Origin: Francisellaceae bacterium | GTDB lineage: Bacteria > Pseudomonadota > Gammaproteobacteria > Berkiellales > Berkiellaceae | Direction: 5' to 3' | DNA length: 6,279 nt | NCBI GenBank assembly: GCA_023266415.1 | Contig: JAHFQG010000045.1 | Span: forward strand, 1-6,279 | In this document: positions 1-6,279 of the stretch, one piece after another | Position numbering within the stretch: the first letter of the stretch is position 1 | Layout of the letters: each line of letters opens with the position of its first letter | Translations under genes and position numbers: made by a program | The notes under the pieces: generated by a model | Told to the model about the DNA's origin: nothing | Seen by the model: the letters and a program-made list of their open reading frames with translations, nothing else | The model's database searches: none

Positions 1-75
1 GCTACACCCAGCACACTTCCTGCCACACCAGATGCCGCAGCACCTGCGGCTGCCACACCCGACACCCCTGCCGCC
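1..75 (+). repeat. Ala/Pro/Thr low-complexity linker in icmG
   Basis: The first 25 visible codons are almost entirely Ala, Pro, Thr and Asp. The tetrapeptide ATPD occurs twice ten codons apart, with a related ATPS before it. At the DNA level CTGCCACACC is repeated at 20-29 and 50-59, a 30-base period. It probably encodes a flexible periplasmic spacer between the membrane anchor and the coiled coil. The array may continue to the left of the window. Confidence 0.6.
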
Positions 76-528
76 ATGCCTGAGCATGGGCTTCCGACCG
101 ATGTGGTTGGGCAATTACAACAAAAACTCGATGGCCAAACCGAAGAAACTGATAAACGTTTAGAAGCCATGGACAGAGCCATCTATCGCCTCAGCAAACG
201 CATGGAACAAGTGCAAGATTCTGTCGGTCAAATGGGTCATGACATGAGTGGTATCAACCAGTCACTCACCTTGTTAGCCAAAGAAATGAAAAAAATGGGG
301 GAACCCATTGACGCCCCTCTGAAAAATGAAATCACCAAAACGGAAACGTTCTCCAGCCCCAACTATGCGGTATATGCCATCATTCCGGGTCGAGCTTGGC
401 TGAAAGACAAATCGGGCCGCACACTCACCGTAACAGAAGGCGATGTCTTGGACCAATATGGCAAAGTATTGGTCATTGATGCCCAGAACAGCGTGGTCAT
501 CACCAGTTCGGGTATTACGCTCAGATAA
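1..528 (+). CDS. icmG: IcmG/DotF, Dot/Icm T4SS core protein (5' end outside window)
   Basis: The reading frame is open from base 1 to TAA at 526-528, so 175 residues of the C-terminal part are visible. The ATG at 76 lies inside the linker and is unlikely to be the true start. In order there is an Ala/Pro/Thr linker (visible residues 1-32), a heptad-like charged coiled coil (about 35-100), and a compact C-terminal domain (about 121-175) with the pattern YAVYAIIPGRAWL, then EGD and VITSSG. That layout is typical of IcmG/DotF, which in Legionella is about 269 residues with one membrane helix near the N-terminus. That helix would lie in the missing part. DotF is an inner-membrane protein with a periplasmic domain and belongs to the envelope-spanning core with DotC, DotD, DotG and DotH. 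The identification rests on the C-terminal domain plus the downstream icmC, icmJ, icmD and icmB. IncI TraP is a distant alternative. Confidence 0.88.
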   Translation, partial: ATPSTLPATPDAAAPAAATPDTPAAMPEHGLPTDVVGQLQQKLDGQTEETDKRLEAMDRAIYRLSKRMEQVQDSVGQMGHDMSGINQSLTLLAKEMKKMGEPIDAPLKNEITKTETFSSPNYAVYAIIPGRAWLKDKSGRTLTVTEGDVLDQYGKVLVIDAQNSVVITSSGITLR

Positions 529-532
529 GGAG
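527..532 (+). promoter_or_regulatory. Shine-Dalgarno that fixes the icmC start
   Basis: AAGGAG at 527-532 overlaps the icmG stop codon (TAA 526-528) and ends six bases before GTG at 539. It is the strongest ribosome site in this stretch. It supports GTG 539 over the in-frame ATG at 443, which lies deep inside icmG, and over the ATG at 563, which has only a weak G-run upstream. The overlap with the stop suggests that icmC translation is coupled to icmG. Confidence 0.75.
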
Positions 533-538
533 CTTAGA

Positions 539-1090
539 GTGCCTGTTATTGATCTTGGGGTGATGTTAACCAACTTAAAAAATACTTTCGGAAGCCTTGA
601 ACGGCTTATTGGCGCCTTTTCCTATATTGCAGGGATTGTTTTGATAGCCAGGGCCTTATTTTTATTTAAAGCCATGGGAGAACACCCCGGACAGGGACAG
701 AAAGGAGAGCTTGCGGGGCCCATCGTCGCCCTCAGCGTTGGGGCGGTGCTGTTGTATTTACCCAGCAGCATTAGCATGAGTTTGAATACCATTTTTTCCA
801 GCACCTCTTTAGGCACTGCTTCTGAGTTGTTTTCATATACCAGTACAGGCGATGTGGTTAACTGGCAAGAAATGGCAGATGTGTTGGTTAGCTACATGAA
901 GATTTTAGGTCTCATTGCCTTTGTCCGAGGTTGGATTATGATCTCTAAAGTCGGCCATAGTCAGGGCCAACCCGGTCAGCTGAGTAAAGGGGTCGTGCAT
1001 ATTATTTCCGGCATTTTATTGATTAATATCATCGATACGTTAAAAATATTAGGCACCACCTTTGGCTTTGTCGGTTTTTCAGCAGGATAA
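539..1090 (+). CDS. icmC: IcmC/DotE, inner-membrane Dot/Icm protein
   Basis: The product is 183 residues from the GTG start; Legionella IcmC is about 194. There are four hydrophobic segments, at about 23-43, 58-78, 115-136 and 152-172, joined by Gly/Gln/Lys-rich loops and a longer Ser/Thr-rich stretch (79-105). The protein is visibly duplicated: SY at 28-29 and at 118-119 open the two halves, and 33 residues later PIVALSVGAVLLYLPSSI (61-78) lines up with GVVHIISGILLINIIDTL (151-168) at a constant 90-residue offset. The first half also resembles IcmD. The family is an integral inner-membrane component required for Dot/Icm function; its exact molecular role is not settled as far as I know. The gene starts 10 bases after the icmG stop and ends 5 bases before icmJ. 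Its coding strand is richer in G than C, unlike the flanking genes. Position and topology support IcmC; the IncI counterpart would be TraQ. Confidence 0.87.
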   Translation: MPVIDLGVMLTNLKNTFGSLERLIGAFSYIAGIVLIARALFLFKAMGEHPGQGQKGELAGPIVALSVGAVLLYLPSSISMSLNTIFSSTSLGTASELFSYTSTGDVVNWQEMADVLVSYMKILGLIAFVRGWIMISKVGHSQGQPGQLSKGVVHIISGILLINIIDTLKILGTTFGFVGFSAG

Positions 1091-1095
1091 ACATT

Positions 1096-1713
1096 ATGGA
1101 TTTACTTCCCATTCTCATTACCGCCCGCCGAGACAATTGGCGACATTTTCATGGCAGAAAGCAAAATAAGCATTTTATCAGTATTCAAAAAAAGGTTTGT
1201 GAGCGGGATAACTATTCTTGCCGATATTGCGGTTTCTATGCCAAAGAGTTCCAAGAAGTTGTTAACATTGACCACAATTACAACAACAATACCTTCAATA
1301 ATATGGCTACTGCCTGCAGTTTTTGCGCCCAATGCTTTTTTCTAAACGCCGTTGGCACCGATGATCCCCATATGGATGGCGAAATCATCCATTTACCCGA
1401 AATCAGCCAGGCTGATTTAAACAACTTTTGCCGCGTTCTGTTCTGCTCTATGGAAAAAGACACCTCTTATAAAAGCAAACTGCAGTCGGTTTATCTTAAC
1501 CTCAAAGATCGCGGAAAAGCCATCGAAGACTGCTTTGGCCCCAACAGCAATACCCCGTCCGTATTCGGACAAGGCCTGATTGACTGTAATCTGTCAGAAG
1601 AAGCCCTCAATCATCCCTTACTGCAAGAAGTTAGGCTACTACCTATTAAAAAAGTTTTTAAAAAACAAATTGATTATTGGAAAAAAACAGTTTTTGCGAA
1701 AATTCCATTATAA
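1096..1713 (+). CDS. icmJ: IcmJ/DotN, zinc-binding T4SS coupling-complex subunit
   Basis: The product is 205 residues, close to the roughly 208 of Legionella IcmJ. AGGA at 1084-1087, eight bases upstream, supports ATG 1096. The N-terminus (MDLLPILITARRDNWR) and the finger are characteristic: C42-x2-C45, D59-H60, an Asn-rich loop (61-69), then C74-x2-C77-x2-C80. This resembles the zinc site of HNH nucleases, but the usual final CxxCH histidine is absent (A78-Q79). DotN binds the C-terminal tail of the coupling ATPase DotL and, with DotM, IcmS, IcmW and LvgA, forms the cytoplasmic receptor for effectors. No signal peptide or membrane helix is seen. The C-terminus is rich in Lys and aromatic residues, and the DNA there is very AT-rich. 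The gene lies between icmC and icmD, whereas in Legionella and Coxiella it follows icmD. A free HNH endonuclease or homing element is unlikely given the family match, length and operon context. Confidence 0.93.
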   Translation: MDLLPILITARRDNWRHFHGRKQNKHFISIQKKVCERDNYSCRYCGFYAKEFQEVVNIDHNYNNNTFNNMATACSFCAQCFFLNAVGTDDPHMDGEIIHLPEISQADLNNFCRVLFCSMEKDTSYKSKLQSVYLNLKDRGKAIEDCFGPNSNTPSVFGQGLIDCNLSEEALNHPLLQEVRLLPIKKVFKKQIDYWKKTVFAKIPL

Positions 1714-1714
1714 T
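1709..1714 (+). promoter_or_regulatory. Possible internal -10 box before icmD
   Basis: A perfect TATAAT overlaps the icmJ stop codon and lies 29 bases before the icmD ATG, downstream of A/T tracts (about 1646-1704). No hexamer resembling TTGACA is found 15-19 bases upstream, and there is no extended TG motif. A weak internal promoter for icmD-icmB is possible, but chance in AT-rich DNA is a fair alternative. Confidence 0.2.
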
Positions 1715-1729
1715 GTAATTAGACCCCCT

Positions 1730-1734
1730 AGGAG
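1730..1734 (+). promoter_or_regulatory. Shine-Dalgarno of icmD
   Basis: AGGAG ends nine bases before ATG 1744, in the only gap of any size inside the operon (30 bases). It fixes the start just ahead of a complete signal peptide. Confidence 0.7.
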
Positions 1735-1743
1735 AATATTGCC

Positions 1744-2115
1744 ATGAACCTTGCTAAAACCACCCTCACCCTAGCCCTCCTCGTCACCAGTGCCACTGCC
1801 TTGGCAGCCACTGGCGGTCAAGACCTACAAGCTGTTGCCGGCAACATCACTGAAAACCTCGGTGCAGTGGGTAAATTAATTTCCGCCGCCAGCTATGTGG
1901 CTGGGATCGGATTTGCGTTGGCCGGTATCGTCAAACTCAAAGCCCACCAAGAACAACCCACTCAGGTGCACTTAAGTGCTCCAATTGTCTTAATTGTCGT
2001 GGCAGCTGCCCTAATATTCCTACCCTCAATTATCCAAACCGCTGGTCAAACCATCTTCGGAGGCGACCAATCCTCCGCAGGGGTAAAAGGCGAAGGATTG
2101 GATATCATTAAATAA
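1744..2115 (+). CDS. icmD: IcmD/DotP, small inner-membrane Dot/Icm protein
   Basis: The product is 123 residues (Legionella IcmD is about 130). Residues 1-21 form a signal peptide with Lys5, a hydrophobic core and an A19-L20-A21 cleavage motif. Two further hydrophobic segments follow, at about 45-63 and 78-97, split by a polar loop (KLKAHQEQPTQVHL) and followed by a Gly/Ser-rich tail. The mature part aligns with the first half of IcmC: LISAASYVAGI against LIGAFSYIAGI, PIVLIVVAAALIFLPSII against PIVALSVGAVLLYLPSSI, and QTIFGG against NTIFSS. The protein is expected in the inner membrane as part of the Dot/Icm apparatus; its precise function is unclear. The TAA stop shares one base with the icmB ATG, so the two are probably translationally coupled. 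The DNA is strongly C-rich on the coding strand. The alternative is another member of the same small-membrane-protein family (DotV or IncI TraR type); signal peptide, size and position next to icmB favour IcmD. Confidence 0.85.
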   Translation: MNLAKTTLTLALLVTSATALAATGGQDLQAVAGNITENLGAVGKLISAASYVAGIGFALAGIVKLKAHQEQPTQVHLSAPIVLIVVAAALIFLPSIIQTAGQTIFGGDQSSAGVKGEGLDIIK

Positions 2116-2117
2116 TG
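2113..2117 (+). other. TAATG stop-start overlap of icmD and icmB
   Basis: The icmD stop (2113-2115) and icmB start (2115-2117) share one base. The nearest purine-rich run, AAGGA at 2093-2097, is 17 bases from the ATG, too far for a normal ribosome site. This points to re-initiation by ribosomes that finish icmD. Confidence 0.7.
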
Positions 2118-5100
2118 AGCACCCTTCTAGATCCCATCCTAGACAGCATCGATGCGCTTTTGTCTTGGATGGGATCGGCCATCGGCCAAACCAACGAAAA
2201 CTACTGTGAGCTCGAAACAGCCGACGACAGCCATGTACTCGTCGCCAAAGACGGTTCACTTTTGTCCATTATCCGTCTCTTCGGAGCCACCCAATTGGTG
2301 GGCCCTGAAGAGTTTCAACGCATTCATGCCGGTCTCTCCCGCAGTTTTTCAGCCACTTTAAGCCGGCTGGGATACGCCATACAAGTATATTTTTCACACG
2401 ATCGCTCTACCATTCAGTCTGAAATCGAACAAATCTTCGCCCCTGCTCGGCAAACCGCTGAACGCCTTAAACTCGACCTGAAAGACTTGTTCGAAGAACG
2501 CGTTCAACATTTGTCCAAATACTGTGCTTCCGAAGAATGCTTCATCGTGCTCTGGACCCGCCCCGCTGGACTCAGCAAAAATCAATTAGATACCAGCCGA
2601 AAAAACAGCTTGGAGGCGTTCAAAAAAGCCAAACTCCCTCCCTTTACAGTCAAAGAAGCCCAAAATATCTTCACAGCCGTCACAGAGCTAAGGGAATCAC
2701 ACGATTCCTTCGTTCGAGCCACCCTCAACGACATGCGAGACATCTCACTCCACGCCAAATTGCTCAATGCCCATGATGCCTTATATGAGGTTCGTAAAAG
2801 TGTCGATCCAGCCGCCACTTCCCCCGACTGGAAACCCGTCCTCCCGGGGGATAAAATCCCCATGCGAGAAACCCAAAACCCCAAAAAACACGATATCTCA
2901 GAAGTGATGTGGCCCTCCCTACACCGCCAGCTTATTCCGCGTGATGGCGAAGTTATTAATTTACGCACCGCCCGCATCGGTGATCGCCTGTATTCTTCCC
3001 TATTCATCGATCTCTTCCCCCAAGATGTCCAGTCCTTCTATGAACTCTTCAAACGCCTAAACGCAAGCCAGGTGCCTTGGCGTATCTCTTTTTTCATTGA
3101 AGGAGGCGGCATTCAATCTTTGGGCTTCAAACAGACCCTCGCCAGTATTTTAAGTTTCGCTTCCACTCAAAATAAATTAATAAGTGGGGCGGCTGACCTA
3201 CTACGCTATTTAAATGACAATACCGACGATGCCGTGGTCAAATTACGTGTCTCAGCCGCCACTTGGGCCAATTTGGGGGATGAAAAAATCCTTCGTACTC
3301 GCTCCGCAGAAGTGATGAAAGCCATTCAAGGGTGGGGATTGTGTGAAGTGAGTGAAATTTCAGGCGATGCCTACGCAGGCGCTCTTTCCAGTGCCCTAGC
3401 CATCACCACCGCGTCCGTTGCCACGCCTTCCATCGCCCCTATATCGCAAGTGGTTTATATGCTTCCATTTGAGCGCCCCGCTTCCCCTTGGGTAACCGGG
3501 GCAACCCTTTTCCGTTCCCCCGATGGCAAACCCTGGCCTTACCAACCCGGTTCATCGCAACAAACTACTTGGATTGATCTTATTTTCGCCCGTCCGGGTT
3601 CGGGTAAATCTGTGTTGTCTAATTCCATTAACTTGGCCTTATGCTTACAAGGCGGCATCCAACGCCTGCCTCGTATCTCTATCATTGATATTGGCCCCTC
3701 CAGCAGTGGACTCATTTCTTTGTTACAAGAAGCATTACCCAAAGACAAGCAACATTTGGTGGCCTACCACCGCCTGCGTATGACACCCGATTATGCCATT
3801 AACCCCTTCGATACTCAGCTGGGTAGCCGAAAACCAACTCCCCAAGAACGCAGTTTTTTAGTGAACTTTGTTACCTTATTAGCCACACCCGTCGGGGATG
3901 TCAAAGCTTACGATGGTATTCCCGATATGATTGGCATGTTGGTGGATGAATTGTATAAAACTTTGTCTGATGGCAACAATCCTCACCGCTATACCCGCGA
4001 CATCAATCCCAAAATCGATGCAATCCTCCCCACCCTGGAGGGGCTTAAATTAGATGCACACACCACTTGGTGGGAAATTACAGATGCTTTATTTGCAAGC
4101 GGACATATCCATGAGGCCGTGCTGGCTCAACGCTATACAGCCCCCCTTCTGCCTGATACAGTGGCAATTTGCCGCACCCCAGCCATTGAAGATTTGTATG
4201 GCAAAATTGTGGTCCCTACTGGAGAACCCATTTTAAGTGCTTTCACGCGCATGATATCCAGCGCGGTACGTGAATACCCCACTTTATCTCGTGTCACCGC
4301 CTTTGATTTGGGCGAAGCTCGCGTGGTTTCTCTCGACTTAGATGAAGTGGCGAAAACAGGGGGCGAGTCAGCCGACAGACAAACTGCGGTTATGTATATG
4401 TTGGCGCGTTATGTGTTGGGCCGACAATTTTATTTAACCGAAGACAACCTGGAAGATATGTCTGAGAAGTATCGGGAACACCATCGGACGCGTATTTTAG
4501 AGATACGAGAAGACCCTAAACGATTGGTACTCGATGAGTTTCATCGCACTTCTAAGGCTAAAGCGGTGCGAGATCAGGTTATTGTGGACATGCGAGAAGG
4601 CCGAAAATGGAAGGTTCAGGTAGCCTTGTTATCTCAATCGTTAGAAGATTTTGAAGCGGTCATGGTAGAGTTTGCAACCTCTATTTTTATTATGGATGCA
4701 GGCCCCAAGCAAGCGGTGGATAAATCCGTGAAAACCTTTGGTTTAAGCGAAACAGCTCAATTAGCTTTAACCAATCGAGTCCATGGACCTCGCTCGGAGG
4801 GGGCCACCTTTTTAGCACAATTTGCCACTAAATTTGGAATGAACACTCAGCTTTGTACCAGCACATTAGGGCCCATTGAATTGTGGGCTTTTAATACCAC
4901 GGCGGAAGATGCACGTATCCGAAATGCCCTCTATAAACGCATTGGTTCGGCCGAAACTCGAAAACTGCTGGCCACCCTCTACCCTTCTGGCAGTGCTGCC
5001 AATATCGTAGAACAACGCTTAGCCCAACATCGAGATGTGAAAGGTCAATTCAGCGAAGAAGAAGCCACCAGTGTCATTAATGAAATAATTGAGGAAATTA

Positions 5101-5144
5101 TAACAGCCTACAACAGCACAGGATTGGGTGTAAAAGTAAAATAA
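2115..5144 (+). CDS. icmB: IcmB/DotO, VirB4-class T4SS ATPase
   Basis: The product is 1009 residues, the same length as Legionella IcmB/DotO as I remember it. The N-terminal half (about 1-450) is the family-specific domain, starting with NENYCELETADDSHVLVAKD. The C-terminal half is a RecA-like motor. The Walker A motif is A492-RPGSG-K498-S499, which fits [AG]-x4-GK-[ST]. The Walker B motif is LVLDE with D807 and E808. A conserved Gln follows in ALLSQSLEDF (Q841). There is no membrane helix or signal peptide. DotO assembles on the cytoplasmic side of the inner membrane, where with DotB it forms the energy module of the channel; the IncI homologue is TraU. The frame is intact from ATG to TAA. 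It is coupled to icmD by a one-base overlap, where Legionella has icmJ in that place. Coding-strand composition changes along the gene: C clearly exceeds G in the first third, while G exceeds C at about 4320-4740. Eno lies 15 bases downstream in the opposite direction, with no icmF or tphA next to it. Confidence 0.95.
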   Translation: MSTLLDPILDSIDALLSWMGSAIGQTNENYCELETADDSHVLVAKDGSLLSIIRLFGATQLVGPEEFQRIHAGLSRSFSATLSRLGYAIQVYFSHDRSTIQSEIEQIFAPARQTAERLKLDLKDLFEERVQHLSKYCASEECFIVLWTRPAGLSKNQLDTSRKNSLEAFKKAKLPPFTVKEAQNIFTAVTELRESHDSFVRATLNDMRDISLHAKLLNAHDALYEVRKSVDPAATSPDWKPVLPGDKIPMRETQNPKKHDISEVMWPSLHRQLIPRDGEVINLRTARIGDRLYSSLFIDLFPQDVQSFYELFKRLNASQVPWRISFFIEGGGIQSLGFKQTLASILSFASTQNKLISGAADLLRYLNDNTDDAVVKLRVSAATWANLGDEKILRTRSAEVMKAIQGWGLCEVSEISGDAYAGALSSALAITTASVATPSIAPISQVVYMLPFERPASPWVTGATLFRSPDGKPWPYQPGSSQQTTWIDLIFARPGSGKSVLSNSINLALCLQGGIQRLPRISIIDIGPSSSGLISLLQEALPKDKQHLVAYHRLRMTPDYAINPFDTQLGSRKPTPQERSFLVNFVTLLATPVGDVKAYDGIPDMIGMLVDELYKTLSDGNNPHRYTRDINPKIDAILPTLEGLKLDAHTTWWEITDALFASGHIHEAVLAQRYTAPLLPDTVAICRTPAIEDLYGKIVVPTGEPILSAFTRMISSAVREYPTLSRVTAFDLGEARVVSLDLDEVAKTGGESADRQTAVMYMLARYVLGRQFYLTEDNLEDMSEKYREHHRTRILEIREDPKRLVLDEFHRTSKAKAVRDQVIVDMREGRKWKVQVALLSQSLEDFEAVMVEFATSIFIMDAGPKQAVDKSVKTFGLSETAQLALTNRVHGPRSEGATFLAQFATKFGMNTQLCTSTLGPIELWAFNTTAEDARIRNALYKRIGSAETRKLLATLYPSGSAANIVEQRLAQHRDVKGQFSEEEATSVINEIIEEIITAYNSTGLGVKVK

Positions 5145-5159
5145 TTTCAAAAATGTTCG

Positions 5160-6279
<1,120 letters not shown>

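Noticed and set aside
443..538. ATG 443 as the icmC start
   Set aside because: It would add 32 residues overlapping icmG in another frame, with no hydrophobic or family-like content. GTG 539 has a strong, well-spaced AAGGAG and gives the expected protein length.
1646..1661. A/T palindrome TTAAAAAAGTTTTTAA as an operator
   Set aside because: It is explained by Lys/Phe codons in the Lys-rich IcmJ tail, and it does not resemble the PmrA or CpxR site patterns I know from Legionella.
1096..1713. A mobile HNH endonuclease inserted in the operon
   Set aside because: Length, N-terminus and cysteine pattern fit IcmJ/DotN, a normal member of this cluster, and the final catalytic histidine is missing.
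2582..3007. Antisense open frame of 141 codons inside icmB
   Set aside because: It is the complement of a well-supported conserved gene, has no ribosome site that I can see, and has no recognisable protein features.
5085..5101. Inverted repeat ATAATT/AATTAT near the icmB end
   Set aside because: It is a six-pair all-AT stem inside codons for an Ile/Glu repeat (EIIEEII), probably a by-product of the protein sequence.

Overview
The window holds part of a Dot/Icm (type IVB) secretion gene cluster on the + strand, followed tail to tail by an enolase gene on the - strand. No ordinary core gene other than enolase is present. The protein set (IcmG, IcmC, IcmJ, IcmD, IcmB) points to a Dot/Icm-carrying gammaproteobacterium of the Legionellales, a group of intracellular bacteria that includes Legionella, Coxiella and Rickettsiella. 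I cannot name the genus from the sequence. IncI-type conjugative plasmids carry distant relatives of these genes, but the full-length IcmJ-like and IcmD-like proteins, the 1009-residue IcmB and the chromosomal housekeeping neighbour favour a Dot/Icm effector system.

Layout: 1-528 is the 3' part of icmG (dotF), open at the left edge, with an Ala/Pro/Thr linker, a coiled coil and a conserved C-terminal periplasmic domain. 539-1090 is icmC (dotE), a four-helix inner-membrane protein that most likely starts at GTG. 1096-1713 is icmJ (dotN), a zinc-finger coupling-complex subunit. 1744-2115 is icmD (dotP), a small two-helix membrane protein with a signal peptide. 2115-5144 is icmB (dotO), the VirB4-class ATPase. 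5160-6279 is the C-terminal nine tenths of eno on the - strand. Coding density is nearly total: the largest gap is 30 bases (icmJ-icmD), and icmD and icmB overlap by one base. The five + strand genes therefore look like one co-transcribed unit.

How they work together: IcmG is part of the envelope-spanning core, IcmC and IcmD sit in the inner membrane, IcmB drives the cytoplasmic face of the channel, and IcmJ belongs to the DotL-centred coupling complex that receives effectors. Eno is a glycolytic enzyme with no functional tie to the cluster.

This is a known system rather than a new one. The points of interest are a changed gene order (icmJ lies before icmD, against icmC-icmD-icmJ-icmB in Legionella and Coxiella as I remember them), a visible internal duplication in IcmC that also relates it to IcmD, an HNH-like finger in IcmJ that keeps an Asp-His pair, the tight convergent junction with a shortened eno, and alternating G/C strand bias along the operon.
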